From Climacteris rufus (taxonomy: Eukaryota; Chordata; Aves; Passeriformes; Climacteridae), in NCBI GenBank assembly GCA_013398175.1, contig VZRZ01004227.1, positions 846,374-910,373 on the forward strand: a stretch of 64,000 nucleotides of DNA, written 5' to 3'. The notes under the pieces were generated by a model that ran no database searches, was not told the origin of the DNA, and saw only the letters and a list, made by a program, of their open reading frames with translations. Shown here in pieces: positions 35,767-49,892 of the stretch. The translations under genes and the position numbers were made by a program. Each line of letters opens with the position of its first letter. Position 1 is the stretch's first letter.

Positions 35767-37653
35767 GGCAAGCAATGAACACTTGCCTTCCCACACGATT
35801 CCTTTACATAGTATTCACAGTTTTCTTATGCATCTGTTACCTGCTTCTCCCTCTGTCCTGTCTTCTCCAGAGTCAAGATTCCAGATCTGGTTTATTCCCC
35901 TTTTATGCAAGATGCTCCTTTTCACCCTCGTCAGTAATTTCTATTTAAAGTCCTTGAACTGTGCAGCCAGAACCATAAGTGATAGGAAAGAACCACTCAG
36001 CAGAATAAAGGTATTTTCTGTTTTGATCTCATACCCTTTTCTGGGAATTCCTAACGTGCCTTTCTGATTGGTGCTGAAGGCTGGGTTTCCTTTCTTGAAT
36101 CATGAATATCTGATCTTGAGCCCAACCTGGCTGATGTGCCCCTTATGTGGCACTTTCAAGTAAATCTCACGTCTTACACCTGAACACCACCTGGTCACTG
36201 AGTGCAGGACATCCTTCTGGTTCTCAACCAGCTCTCCTTGTGCTCACCAACTCCATCAAAAAAGTCCTCTTGGACTTCATCAGTATGACTGCTCTGAAAA
36301 AGATGTCTTGGCCCTTGGCCACTGTACATATACATCTGTCTCATCTGGCTGTGATTTACACTACAGCCCAAAGGGAATTTTATTCTGTTTAGGCCAGATT
36401 TCTGCAGATGGCAGTTCCTTGGATCAGTTTTGGAGGCTTTCTAAAAAGTTTGACATCAGGTTTGCTACGCTGCCTTCCTGAAATATAAGATTTGATTTTG
36501 TTTAAATGTATTTTGTCTACATATTCAGGTAACTACAGAAAATGTTGGTAGTTCATGAGCAAGCAATCCAGAATGTCAAAATACTGGCTGAAAATATAAG
36601 TATTTAAATTTTTTTCTTAATTGACATTTTAATTTTCATTGATAAATTTATATATTCCACAAAAAGACCTTAAAACAATGTTCCCTTATGTGCATGCAGA
36701 TATACACAGGTAACCTTATCACCTAGCTGGCTGAAGGGAGCTTTTGTCTAGAAATCGCTTATAGAAACTTAATATTGTGTGCATGGTTATCAGCTCAGAT
36801 AATCTACACCTGAAACTTTAGATTTTTCAATGCATATAACAATGCACATTCTCCATGAGGAAGGTTTTCCTCAAGCACCAGGTCTCGAATGGATTTGAAG
36901 GGGGACTGTGGCCCTGGATAAATGTTGGAGAGGACATGTGTGCACAAGCACTCTGGAAACTTGTCAGTTAGTTGTTTTCTCAAATTTGCTTTCTCCTTTT
37001 TAGAAGAAATATTGTTCCGCATATACGGTAACACAGAACAAGGATATTGTCCTCATTTTTCATGCATGTTTTCTTGAAAAGCCAGAAGAAAAGCTGACTG
37101 AATGAGGTAATTATTCAGATAGCAGCATTAATCATTAATCATGAATTCTCTTTAACTGTGAGTAACACATTTCCATGCCAAATTCAGAACATCTGCTGAC
37201 TCAGGGAGAATACTGGACATGGTCTTTGTGCAACGCCGAACCTGGAGCTGAAACCACATGTTACGGAGAATTTATTGTAAACACCTCCTAGCCTAGAGGA
37301 GGGAGGCAGGGAGGCTGGGATGGACAGAGCTGAGCAGAGATGCCCTTGCAGCTGTAGGTGTGGACACACTCAGGGCTGCAGGATGCTCATGGCTCTTGCC
37401 CACGGCAGTGCCCACAACCCTGCGGATCATCCCGGTGTGGGCAGGGTCCTGTGTGCAAGCTTGGGGGATCAGTGTTCACTCAGCCCCTCACAGCCCCTCA
37501 GCTCCTCTGTGCTTTGGGCGTCTGTGCCCCTAAAGTGTAGTGGCTGCCCCTCAAAAAGAGGGTTTATCCTTAGTGCCAGCTATGGACGGGGAGCAGGGGA
37601 GTCACTCCCAGCCAGGCTGCAGCACCTCTCTGGGTATGCACAGGTGAATCTGT

Positions 37654-37674
37654 GCTGCTGCTGCTGCTGCTGCT
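37654..37674 (+). repeat. (CTG)7 trinucleotide repeat
   Basis: Seven perfect CTG/GCT units followed by interrupted ones to about 37687. It is not in any gene I can support. Confidence 0.9.
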
Positions 37675-37688
37675 CCTTCTGCTGCTTT

Positions 37689-37792
37689 GAGCAACCTGGT
37701 CTGGTGGAAGTTGTCCCTGCTGGTGGCAGAGAGTTGGAACTGGATGAGCTTTAACATTCTGTTAAACCCAAGCCATTCGATGATTCCGTGGT
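37689..37792 (+). mobile_element. Diverged CR1 LINE tail
   Basis: GAGCAACCTGGTCTGGTGGA, then GTTGGAACTGGATGAGCTTT and a decayed octamer tail CCATTCGATGATTCCGTG. Immediately downstream of a CTG microsatellite. Confidence 0.75.
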
Positions 37793-38555
37793 TTTCCAAA
37801 CTGCTGTTATACTGGAGTGAGCTGGCACCATAAAACAAAGCTACTTTTGGGCAGTGGCACTGGCAGAGACATCTTTGCATTCAGAAGTACTTTCCAGCAT
37901 GCTGCCACATCCTGCCCGTGGGCTGAGAGGCTCAGGGCTCTTATCTCCACCTGACACTGCCAAATACTGTTTGTCGAGACCTGTGCATACACCTCCATCT
38001 CCCAGCTGGCAGGACATCTCCTTTTCCTCATAACAGGCATCAGTGACGTATGGAAAACTGGGAAAGGATCCATCATTTCTGCTGCTCTGAATCCCAGCCT
38101 GGGCTTGTAGCCACTCACAAATGCTGGTCAGAGGAAGATGAGCGTGGTTTTGATTAGGGATGAGGAATTCTCTTCCTCCTGCCAAGAGGGGGAACAGGGA
38201 GATTGTGTCATCCTGAATGATCTGGATTCTGCCTCCTCCTCAACCACAAACCCTTTGTTTTTCACAGTATCACACTCTTTCAACCAGTTTACCTCCTTTC
38301 CACTGCAGGTTTATAATGTTACTGATAAAAGGGAAGAGATTTCCCACTGTCTTGCCCAGAGCTGTGTATTTTCTCTGGGAGAGCAGTGAAGGAACTGGAG
38401 CTGGCTCAGGGACTCATCGTAGATTCACACTTAACTGCTCTGGGAATTAAAGAATCAACCAAGCAGGGATGGAGTATGTTAGAGATAAAAAGGGGTTACT
38501 AATTTCTTATCCATCTGTAAACAATTTCTGGACTAGGATGCATTTCACTTTAAAT

Positions 38556-38605
38556 TCACTTTTATATTTCCTTTAAATATTCCTTTTAAATTCCTTTTAA
38601 ATATT
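38556..38605 (+). repeat. AT-rich tandem repeat
   Basis: Three imperfect copies of a TTTAAATATTCCT-like unit. Confidence 0.75.
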
Positions 38606-39142
38606 AACATGTTAGTAACATATAATAGCTTAAGCTGCTGGACAAGATACAAGTAAAATGCCATTAAGCCTCACTGCTGCAGCCAGGGTCACTGATACCA
38701 GAGTCTAATGCTTGGTGTCTCTTTGAGGGGCTGAGTGGCACAAGTAGAGCCCAGTAAATTAAAAAGCAATGTACAAGCAGCCTGAAGCAATGTGTAAGTG
38801 GTGATAAGAAGACAACTTCATGGCTACAGCAACCAGACAGATCCAGGCTGTGGGAAGACATGTCAGGGGCCACATAGCAGAAATAGCTTTCCCCTCCAGG
38901 AGCTACCAAACAAGCCTGTTTCTGTGGACGGCAAAACATGAGTGCTTGCTCTGCAGGAATGTGCATGGAAGATGAATTAGAGGCTACAAACACACCAGAA
39001 ACAGGCATGGAGGGCCCCACTATGAACAGCTGCAAAGCTCTTCTCTGCCCTTCCTTGCCCAGGACCTGGGTAGGGCTTACTGGAGGAGAAGCATTCCAGG
39101 AAGAATTAGGCAGTGAAAGGAATCATCTGGTCTTTTCACCGT

Positions 39143-39278
39143 TTATATATCTAGCTATATTTATCTATATCTATGTATCTATGTATGTCTATATCTATAT
39201 ATCTATATCCCTATATATCTCTATCTCTATCTCTATACCTACATCTATACCTATATCTATATCTATCTATCTATTTTT
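39143..39278 (+). repeat. (TATCTA)n-type imperfect microsatellite
   Basis: About 135 bp of interrupted TATCTA, TATCTC and TATACC units. Internal variants indicate an old, possibly still variable array. Confidence 0.95.
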
Positions 39279-40047
39279 ATGTAGGGAACACTTCTGACAA
39301 ATGCCTGAAGTAGCTGATGTCCCATGAGAAGATACATCTCCAGACCTTCAGGCAAGACCCAGCTGATGCAGTTCCATGGTGCTGCACAGACCTCCTGGGC
39401 TGACTGCCCTCTGCCAAGAGCACCAGGAGATTTCCCAGTTACATCTAACATATCCCCCCAGATCCCAGTCTGGCTGAGCACAGCATGCAGTCAGGGCAGA
39501 CATTCCCTGAGTAGCTCCCAAACACCATCCAGCATCTTTGCTTGAGAGCCACGAGCAGCCACACTGAACTCTTCCTCTGCCACCATTTCTGGAGAGCAGG
39601 AGAAGCAGCAGTATCTGCAGCCTGCTGAGCTGCAGCCACACTCCCACCCAAGGAAGGCTGACCCTCCCACAAACTGAGGAGGTTTTGCCTGAGCTGAGCC
39701 AGCTCAGCAGGACATGCTTAAAGCTGAGAGCAGAGCAATGCTGTAAAAACCAGCTACAGTATGGCAGAAAGGTGTTCTGCTCTCCCTGGGCAGGAGGAGA
39801 CAGCCAGCTGTGACTCATGCTCCCTGGTCCCAGCACCCAGCTTCATTTTCCACACAGCAGCTATTGATAAGTCCTTGAAAGAGCAGGAAGTTTCCCTGGC
39901 AGAGGCTGCTGGGCAGGCAACATGTGGCTGTACTGCTGAGCCTCAGTGGAGCACTTTGCCCAAAGCCAAGAACAAGTTTCCAAGCTTTGATTGTTCCATG
40001 AACAGCTCATGGTGCTTAGCTCAGGCCCACCACACTTCATGGTCATA

Positions 40048-40372
40048 CACAGAACCACAGAATGGTTTGGGTTGGGAGGGACCTTAAAGATCCTCTCAGT
40101 CCACCCTCCTGCCCTGGGCAGGGACATCTTCCACTAGACCAGATTGCTCAGGGCTCCACCCAACCTGGCCTTGAACACTCCCAGGGATGGGGCAGCCACA
40201 GCTTCTCTGGGCAACCTGTTGCAACCTCACAGAAAAGAACTTCTTCCAAATCTGATCAAAACCTACTCCCTTTTAGTTTGAAGCTATTCCCCCTTGTCCT
40301 GTCACTCCCTTGTGAAATACACCCTTGTAAAAAGTTTCTCCTCATCTTTCTTGTAGGCTCCCTTCAGGTGCA
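40048..40372 (-). mobile_element. CR1 LINE 3' fragment
   Basis: ACAGAACCACAGAATGGTTT, GGGAGGGACCTTAAAGATCC and GATGGGGCAGCCACAGCTTC show a relatively well-preserved reverse-oriented CR1. Confidence 0.92.
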
Positions 40373-43300
40373 CTTCAGGGACACTTTCACCAGCACCACC
40401 ATTTAATATGAGTTTTATTATAGGCAGAGAAGAGAGAGAGCTGCCAAAGAGGAGATCAAGGGACAGGTTGATATTCAACCAGAGCAGAATGGAACAGTCC
40501 AAGGTGTGCTGCTGCAATAGCAATATGATGGAAAAACACCTCTCTAGGAAATGTTGGCTCTCGTGACCTGCTCACATATGCAACAGACCCTCCACACTCC
40601 CACAAAGGGAACTGGAGTATGTAGGAAGAGTGGTTGAGAAGGGAGGAGGTTTTCTTCATGGTTAGACAGGAATATCTCTGGAGGATATGGGCGAGTGGCA
40701 AGCTCAGGGAGCTCCATATTCCATTAGCAAAGCACCAGGCTCTGTCTGTTTTTCATGTCTCGGACAAGGGTTAATGTTTCAAGTGGAAAACCAAGTAACT
40801 TGTTCAAACACATGAATGAGAAAATTTGAGCCTCAGCTAGTTTTTATTGGGAAATAAGATCAGTAGAAACAGTAGAGGATCAGTAGAAATCTTTGAAAGT
40901 GTCTAGCCCTAACCTAAGAGATATTTGTCAGTTTTGATTGTTGTCCTGTTCTCTCTGCCAGCGGAGGGGAGCTCATAGGACTGGACCTAAAGCAGGACCA
41001 GGAGCAGGAACAAAGGGGAGAGGAAGGGGATGTGGAGGCAGGAGGCAGGTGCAGGTCTGCAGGGCTGAGACATGAGAAGGTCCCAGGAAAGGGGCTGGTG
41101 GTTGGGAGGAATCTTCTCAACACTTGGGACAGGTTTTGTCCTTGGGCTTTTCATTTCCCTTCTCAGTTTTCTGTCTGAGCTGGTCATGACAGCCCACTTG
41201 GGCATCTAAGATGAGCTGTGGCTTGTGATGCAGTGGGTACCTAAGGTCGTGTGGACATATTCCAAATACAGAAATCCACATTTAAGTAAAATAATCCCCA
41301 CTCTTGTTTTTCAGGTCTTGTGTCAAGTCACAGAGACTGCCCAGGTGAGATGAGTTCAGTCTGAGCTGCAGCTTCATGTGATCAAACCCCTCCTGTCTAT
41401 ACGTATATGCTAAATACCACATCTGGAATAGCAGCAGGTAAATGAAGAGTTCCTCACACAAACCCCACTGGCATATACTCAAATTAGAATAAATCTTCTT
41501 TTCAGCTCGTGGAAACTGGATGTCTAGCTCTCTAGAAAAATAAATGGTGATTTGGACCTTGGCTTTTGTAAATTGCCTTGAAAATCTCAGTAATTGCGAG
41601 TAATTAAAGTATTTAATTCAAGTCCTAAAATTTGATTTAAATGTTCTGAGTTGTGTGTGTGTGTTTATGATTGTCTTCAGTGGAAAAGTTTCTACCGTGT
41701 TTACCCCTCCAAACATCCTTCCACCTTTTTTATTATTATTCCATGGCAGGAAAGAGATTTTTTTAGGTTGACAGGCCCAGATGGGCTGGAATAGAAACTC
41801 ATCATGGGGGAAGGAGGAGCAGGCTAATTTTCCAAGGTGAATACCCTATTTGCATGGAAACGTCTCTGCAATCAGTAACACCAAGAAGAGGAATGACAAA
41901 CAACACAGTTAAGCTGAGATTTCAAAGTTGCAAATACCAATCATGGTGCTTGAAAGCTGCAGGAAAATTTACATGAGAGAAGCAAACACCACTGCTTTGT
42001 GGGCAAGGACTTGATTGAACAGGCACAGTGAGACAGTTTCTCATTTGTGTTAATGGAGAAGCACCCTTTGTTCGTGTTCAGTCTCACTGATTCCCTGCTC
42101 ACAATGTCCTATTTAAGCTCCATTAATTCACTGTGGAGTCTATAGGAAAAATTTGTGTTCATCCTTTCTGGAAGGTCTTGCAGCATCACTGTAGTGAAAG
42201 GAAAACTCAAGACAGCATCTGGGAAGGGCTTGGATTGGAAGAATCAGTAGAGTGAAGACTGGAAAATGGGGAGTAGAGCCTTGGGTCTGCTGAAGGAATC
42301 CTGTGTCTGAGAGCAGCAGCAGTGCCACCCTTTGCAAACCTCTTCATGGCAATTATCTGACATTATAAGCAGGACTCCAGGAAGGTCCCTCTGGAGGCTC
42401 CTCAAAGCCCAGTAGGGCAGGGGAGAATGCTGCACCTTCAGCTGGGCCTGGATGCACCCTTGTGCATTTTGGCTCCAGGAGCTCCTGAAGATGAGGAATG
42501 CCCCAAGAAGAATTGCCTGCTTGTGGCTCCTTTCCCTCAGGCACATGTGGGACCTGTCCTAGTGCTCATTGAGAGCTTGTGGGGTTTGGAATTGCCCATC
42601 TCCTGAATAAACAGGGAAAGCTAAGAGCAAAGAGCCAGGCCTTCTGCTGAGCTTTAACAGAGGGAAGCTGTGACAAGTATTTCAAAGGAAAAAAAAGACA
42701 GTCAATGAAATGCTGGCAAGTGCATTTGCTCATCACACATGGTCCCATTCCCAGCCAGGCAGTTGGGTCTCACAGTCTGGGTGCTGTGAAGGGTCACCTC
42801 CCTGCATTTCAGCATCTCCCTCTGGTTTTGCTGCCATGGGACGTGAGGCTGCCTCAGCACCCACGTCCCAGCACTGGGCTCCACATAGTTAAGGCTAATG
42901 GGTTTTACAGCAGGAGCTGGGTCTTTGTGTACACAGTTCTAGAGCTTTTCACTCCAGAAGTCTGGATCAAAGCCCAGATCTGGTCTGAGTGGGGCTGTTG
43001 TGGTATCTGTCCAAAGCTCAAAGAAATGTTTATTCTTCAAAATGTATTATTTTTGCCAGTGGCTCATTCCTGTGCATCCTTGCTGTCATTCCAGAGTCCC
43101 CATCAGTGTGACCACTACCAAAAGGAAGTTATGCACAAAAACTTCAAGTCCAGTCTGGATATTTGTCACAGATGCTGGGTAATTACCTCGTTGTATATAT
43201 CAACACTTTCCTCCAAAACCTATGAAAGCAACAGAAAAAAATGCTGCAATTTATTTCCCACAAAACCAAGGGCCAGATTTTGATACCAAGAGGACACCAG

Positions 43301-46300
43301 ACCCCAAGGGCCTGGAGCTGATGATTGATAATATTTGGGCCGACAGTGCCACCAAAAGGAAACAGGATAAACTACCCATCCTAGAAATGCCTCCTGACGG
43401 TGTTTTTGAAGCAGTTGCCCTGGTTGCCCTCCCTCCAGATCTCTGCTTTAGTCCTCCTTGGACTGTCTCGCTCAGAAACACATACAGCCCCTCTTGAGGC
43501 ACTGGGGAAGAGAAGTTATTGTTTTAGTCATTCAGCTAAGGGAGAGTCTCTTTATAGCAGCTAAAGATTTTTCTGGCTCTATGCAACCATATAAAATTGT
43601 TTGAATGGTATATTGCAATGTGTGGAGAAATCTTATTCTTTGTTTTTAGAAAACATATTCTCTATATCCTGCAAAACAACACTTTATTTGCTTGTGGTTA
43701 ACTGGATACTTTTAACATTTTGTTTCCAAGCAGACACTACTACAAGAAATTAAACATACTAGAGTTTGCCTGGATTTTTAAGGTATCCATTGCCATAGAT
43801 AACTTTGATCCAGTATGCTTCAATCACAATCCATGGCCAGACTCTGGCCACAGCTGCTGGAGCATCACAGACTCACCACAGATGAGAGCCAGCTGAAGCC
43901 TGGATCTGCTGTACAGGGATGAAGGACTTCATATCTAATGGGCTTTACATTAACCTGGTATCACAACTACAAATTTATCTTAATTTAACGAGAATCCAAA
44001 AATAACCGTCTCCATTTATAGGGAAAGATGGATTAAAACGCCTCTCTGAGGCTGTTTTTCCCCAGCTCTGGCTGCCGGGGTGGCTGCAGAGGGTGCTGTT
44101 AAGCTGCGCACACAGAGGGACTCTGCAGAGCAAGACAGACCCTGTCGTTCAGGGGGATGTCAAAGAATTTTCCTGTCAGGATGTCAGTTCAGGCTCTGCA
44201 CAGACCTGAATGCTACAACTGCCTCTGAAGACTTTAATTGAATAAGACAGAGAAAAGCCACGTCCTGTGGGCACATCCCACCCGGATGCCTTGATTTGGT
44301 ACCTTGGAAAAACACTGTCTGTTTGGATACAGAGCATAGCAGGATCTTGCAGCTCTTGCTGGTTCTCAGCACATCCTGCATGTCCCCAGACTGGTGTGTC
44401 TGAGGCGGAAAATGTCAGAGAATGTTCAGTGAGACCAAGCTAATTGCTTGGACCAGAGCAGGAAGGATCAATGAGCTCCTCACAAGCTGTATTTTCCTTG
44501 CTGTGGGGGAAGGATGTATAGCCCTATTTATTTTTAATCTGATGATGAGGAAACCATGACTTGGCCTCCCTGCACTAATGACATATAGTATTTTATCACC
44601 ATCCTAAGGATCTTCGTCCCTTTTGAACATTTTACATCACCAGATGTTATTTATTTTACCAACCTGAAAATGTGCCAATTGTTCACAGGGAATGGTCCAG
44701 GCACAGTCAGGCTGTGCCAGTCCTACCCTTGGGCCTGAGAGCTGGAGCTCACCTGCAGCATCACATCCCCCGGATCAGTAATTCACTTATTTGGTATGAT
44801 TCAAAACTTCATTTTCTGTTTCCAAAGGCAGCTTCTTGCCCTAAATAATGAAAAAAACAGGCTGTGCTCCCACTACCAAGTGCTGCTTTCTGCTCTTCCC
44901 TGTGATTTTCTCTAACTCAGAGGAGCATGACACAGGTTTCACTGTGGTGCTTGCAGGGGACACAAAGATGGGGCAGGGATGAGGACAGGGATGCAGTTGG
45001 CAGGTGATGATGGGGACTAGGAGCCCTCTCCAGCCATGGGACATCCTTAAAAGCTTTCACAGCACTCAGCAGCTGAGATCATTTTTTCATGATGGCTTTT
45101 AAATCCATTTCATTTCAGCATGAAATGCATATGCCTTGCTCATCATCAACTACACGATGGTTTAAAAAGCTGTTCTCTTCCCCTAAAATTCCTGCCATGG
45201 TTTTGCTCCTGGTTACTCTTTGGTTTCCTCTAATCCTGCCTCTCTAGTGAAGGTGGCTGCAGCTCTCCCACGCCTCCAGACCACCTTGAGGACTGTGATT
45301 GTCAGCATTTGGCTCCTCACCTATGCAATTATTTTCCATTCACTGGATACACACTAGTGCCAGCTGACAGATGCAGCCAACAGAATGGTCTGAATGGGCC
45401 AAAGGTGATGGTGCCCTTTTGAGTTGGAACTGTGACATTTTTACAGATGGAACATTTGTACCTTCTCAGGTTTTCTAGGTTTGTTTTTGTTCGTGATTTT
45501 TTTTTTTTAACCAGTAATAGTTTCAGCATAATTTCTCTGGCTTTCTGCCTATCCCTGTCAGGAGGAGTAACATCAGAGGAGTCAGTCCAAAGCTGAATTT
45601 TTGTTACTGCAGCTGCATGAGCGTGTGGTGAGGAACAGGCACTGGAGAGTGAGGGTCTTCCCAAGGGCAGGCTGAGGCTGTGCAGGGAGGAGGCAGAAAA
45701 CTCCTGTTTCCAATCTCAACATTCCCCCAGCAGGGCATGTGGTATCCAGCCCATCAGCCCTGCCTCTCAAACCACAGCATTTCAATTGTAAAAAGACAGA
45801 AAAGAAAGACAGGACGGAGAAAAATGCTCCCAGGGAGAGACTTAGAAGAAATGTCAGAAGACTTGTTCCCAAATTATCCCAAGATCATTCCACTCCATCC
45901 ATTGCTTCTGCTGCTCAGTGGAAAAACTGTGAAAAATCATACATAAAAAACCTAGTCCAGACCTGCTGTGCATGAAGGCAAGCAGATACATTCAGCTTGT
46001 TTTATTACCCCTCAGCTGCTTGCTGCTGTGTGGAGTTTTCTTTAGTTGGTGTGACCCAAATCTCAAAGCTGCCCCTGTAGGCACCGTGCCTGGATGTGCT
46101 CTGACTTCATCCCTGTCCCATCTCAGGTATCCCGGCTTCATCAGCAGATCCTGGGGAGCCTGGAGGGAAACAGCCTGGAGGCAGTGCTGTGGCTCTTTGC
46201 TGCTATCCCCAAAGTCTCGCAGTTAGTGCAATTAATGCAATTAGCAGTGTTGGGGCCAGGACTGAGCTACCTGAGCTGCTGCTCTCACTGCAGCTCACCC

Positions 46301-47540
46301 CTGCATGGACCTGCAGCCTCTGTTGTCTCCTTTCTTTTCCTTCTGTGTTTTTTTATGTTTTATTAAAATTCACAATTCCTCAATTGTCCATAAGAAGCAT
46401 TGTCCTCATCTCTGTCCTTTCTTTCCCCCATGAGACAGCCGAAATGATTGCTGGAAAAAAAAGAAAAGTTATTTGTGGTTTTTCTCCCCAATTCTTTCAT
46501 TGCTGGCAGTTCAAGAGTGCCGCGATTTCCCTTCCTTTCCCCTGAAATTTTCAGTAGTTCCTTCCCCTGCCCGTTTTCTGTGATAACTCATTCTGAGAAA
46601 CATCTGCACCCCATTAGGAGCAGCTTTGGGTACATAAAACTGAATGCAAAGGGTAAAAAAATGTTTGATGGCTGAGTTACTGCTGTCATCCAGGAAGCAA
46701 TCTGGCAATCGGCACAGGGTCCCTGGGGCATCCGAGCTGAAAAACGGGCTCGACCCTTACTTCTAGCACATCACTGAAGCTACTTACCCTGCTAAAATAA
46801 TAAAGCTGCTATGAATCCTACCAAGAGCATGAAGAAGCCAATGTCTTCTGTGTCACCTAGCAATGTCATCTTCCTTGTAAATGAAAATTACTTGGTAAGT
46901 GCTATCCTGGAGTCACCACCCAAAGAGGAGCTTTATACTCAGTTTCTGGCTGCTACAAAAATCAGTTTCATTGATGGTTTCTCTAAAGCTCAAACAAAGT
47001 GATACTAGAAATCCGACTTGTTTGTCAAGGAGCTTCAGGTAGATCTGATTTTGGTAAATCAGGGACCTGATGGAAAGTGGCCAATCAGACAGCAGTGATT
47101 TGCCAGCTGGGCTCTGTGGTTAATATTAGCTGTACCTCTGCAGTCAGCAGAGTGCTTTCCAGGGACTGCCAGCTCTGTGTGGGACCAGCAGGGTGCATCT
47201 CCACTGTACTTGAGTCATGGGATCCAACCATCTCCCATGAGTGATTTTACACCCCACCTGTCTGCCCTGCTTGTTTAAGCATGCCCTTTGCAATCTTTCC
47301 TCAGGAAATTCAGAACAACCCTCAGTTTTGGTGAATTTCAGGGTTTTTGTGCTCCCTACTGAGGCATGGTCTCTTTCCTCCTCCAGTTGACCAGCATGCT
47401 CCCTGAGAGCTCACCGCCCCTTTCTGCCAGTGCACTTTCTCTTAAACCATTTTGGATTTTCCTTCTCTTTCTGAGAACAAGCAGAGAGAAAAGTGTTTAA
47501 CAGACATTTGAAAAATTCTTATTCCATTTGTAACCTTTCA
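40373..47540. other. Gene-free stretch with no recognised element
   Basis: Seven kb of apparently unique DNA. Frames up to 192 codons (42705-43283, plus) show neither family motifs nor supporting splice sites. CXCL14, the next gene in the mammalian order, is not seen. Confidence 0.6.
41652..41668 (+). repeat. Short (GT)n repeat
   Basis: About seven GT units; below the usual length of a variable microsatellite. Confidence 0.8.
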
Positions 47541-47793
47541 GGACAAGAGAAACCATCCTGAAGTTGCGCAGGGGTGGTTTAGGTTGGCTGCTAGGGAAAA
47601 TTTCTTTGCTAGAAGAGTTGTGAAGCATTGGAACAGGCTTCCTAGGGAAGTGGTGCAGTAATCATCCTTGGAAGGATTTAAAAGATGTAATGTGGCACCT
47701 AGAGACATGGTTTAGGCTTGGCAGTGCTGGGTTAATGGTTGAACTTGATGATCTTCGAGAACTTTTCCAACCTAAATTATTCTGTGATTCTGT
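47541..47793 (+). mobile_element. CR1 LINE 3' fragment
   Basis: CCTAGGGAAGTGGTGCAGTA, GGTTGAACTTGATGATCTTC and tail TATTCTGTGATTCTGT. The wording GTTGAACTTGATGATCTTCG suggests a different CR1 subfamily from the fragments with GGACCTT. Confidence 0.88.
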
Positions 47794-48439
47794 TTTGAGG
47801 CTGTTTTGACTGTGAAACTCCGTCCATGGCCATTTTTGTCCCTTCTGATGGGTGAGCTCTGGTGTCCCTACATGGGCTGGACATGGTGAGCCACATTTCC
47901 CAAAGGCTAGGGCTTTCCCATCAACTCCTGAAGAAAACTCACAACTGTTCAAGCAACTTTTTTTTGCCTACAACCTGTTTGTGCTTTCCCCGTGCCCACA
48001 TGGTTTAACAACTAGTTTGGGACACTGTGATTCTAAGGTTGAAGGCCCTGCAGGCAGAAGAATGTTTCAGACACAAAAGCTGACTGTATTTCACATCATA
48101 ATCTGCTCATTTTGTATTTCAGATCCTCATCTGCTCATTTTCTTAGTCTTTACATGAACGTAATTACAAGATTCACGTTTCTACTTTGAAGTGAGAGCAC
48201 TGCCAAAGAAGCCATATCCAGCCAGCCACGGTTCAGGCATGTCTGGGGAGGGTAATAAAATGTTAAAAAACTGGAAAATGTTTCTGATGCTGCCTGTTGC
48301 TGCAGCTGACAATGCATTGCTGAGAGAAGAATCCTCCAAATTTAATAGTCATGACGTAGATGGATAACTAGAAATCAATCAAGACAAATACAGAGCAGAG
48401 CCAAATGGTTTGCAATGGTGTAGAGAGAGGATCTTGATT

Positions 48440-48590
48440 TGGGAAACACAGTGATTAATTTGTTTCCATAGAGTAATTACCAATTAATCATTTGGCTAAT
48501 TATGCTGTGTCATGAATTAGTTATAAACAGACTTCAGCCCAATTATGAGGACTCAACCAGATCATTTAATTAAATGTTTATGCTTCCAGA
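48440..48590. promoter_or_regulatory. Candidate conserved enhancer: cluster of homeodomain cores
   Basis: Seven or more TAAT/ATTA cores fall within about 120 bp: GATTAATT at 48453, TAATTAC at 48474, CAATTAATCA at 48481, CTAATTATG at 48497, GAATTAG at 48514, CAATTATG at 48540 and TTTAATTA at 48566. A forkhead-like TGTTTA follows. The block is unique sequence with no transposon signature. This composition is typical of developmental enhancers in gene-poor regions, but AT-rich intergenic DNA can produce it by chance. Confidence 0.3.
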
Positions 48591-49892
48591 AGTGCTTCAC
48601 AAGACTTTTTTTAGCAGCTGAACACATACATCTGACTGGAAAATGGCACACGTTTAAAATCAGTGACTGCTAAAGATGCCTTAAATTACACCCTGTTGTA
48701 CTCAGGAGTCTTAGTGGTGTATCCATAGCTGAGCTTGACCTCTGTGATAATGCCAGTTGTTTAAGTGTGTAATCATTCCTTTACATCAGATCTTCTTCTT
48801 TCATGAAAATGCTGGTATTTAAGGGAGGTTTTTTACTTCATCAGATAAGGAGGCCTAAAATAAACATTCTTCTCTGTGCTGACACGTGACAGCATTAACA
48901 ATTGAAAATAAAATTGCACATAATATGCTCTTCCAAAGAATGTCCTCAAAGTTTCTGGAGAAAATACCAGCTGTACATAGCAGACTAATACTTAGCAGCT
49001 CAAGTTCTCTCTTGGGGGTACATCTGCCAGATATAAATATTAATGAAAGGGAATTGTGACAGGAAGATTAAGATTCATTAATCATTATTATTAGCTATCA
49101 TCAGGTGCTAACAGGGCAGCTGCTTGGAGTGAGACCCCATCACGTTGACCCAGAGCACCCATTCATGAGGATGCTGTAGGAGAGTGAGCCCTTCAAAGGA
49201 AGTGATCAGCATTCTGCTGCCAGAGGAGTTGTATTTAAGGCACATATTTAAGGAGCAAATCCAAGGCCGGTGGCTGTGGGTGTGAATCTGTTCTGAAAGA
49301 AAGTGATAGGACCAGGGGCATAATCTCTGGTTTGAGGGAAAATACAGCCAGGGAAACCAGGAAAAGCTGCAGCTCCCATGCTCCGGTGGGATATAGAGGA
49401 TTTCACAATCTTCTCCATCTGAGACGTTGTTCAAACACTCTGCAGCTGTCAGACCCTATTGTTAGGTTTATATTGTGTTGGGGTTTTGATGTCTCAGCCA
49501 TTGCAGGGCTTTGGAGTGGGAAAGAGTTCACTGCCTCCTTCCAGGCAGGTTGGTGTCTATTTTCACAGCCCTGCTCAGCCAGGCAAGCTTAACTCCTTGT
49601 TCTCCACCATGGTCCCTTTGCATCGCATGTGTTGCCAGTTTCCTTCAGGTCTTGGTCCAGCAAGAATTTCCGTTTTATCTTCATGCCTTTTAATAATTTT
49701 TCTCAGTATAAGCCATCAAGAAGTGTGATTACTCCTTGGGGTAATTGCAACCAAAGCTGCTGTGTGTGTGCCACCTCGAGGCTTTGGCATTATCTTTTCT
49801 CAGTAAATAACATGACAAGGTGGCCCAGTTTCCCCCAGACTGCAGGCAGTGGTCATGCAGGTGGCTGTGCCCCATGCAGGATCTGATGCACA

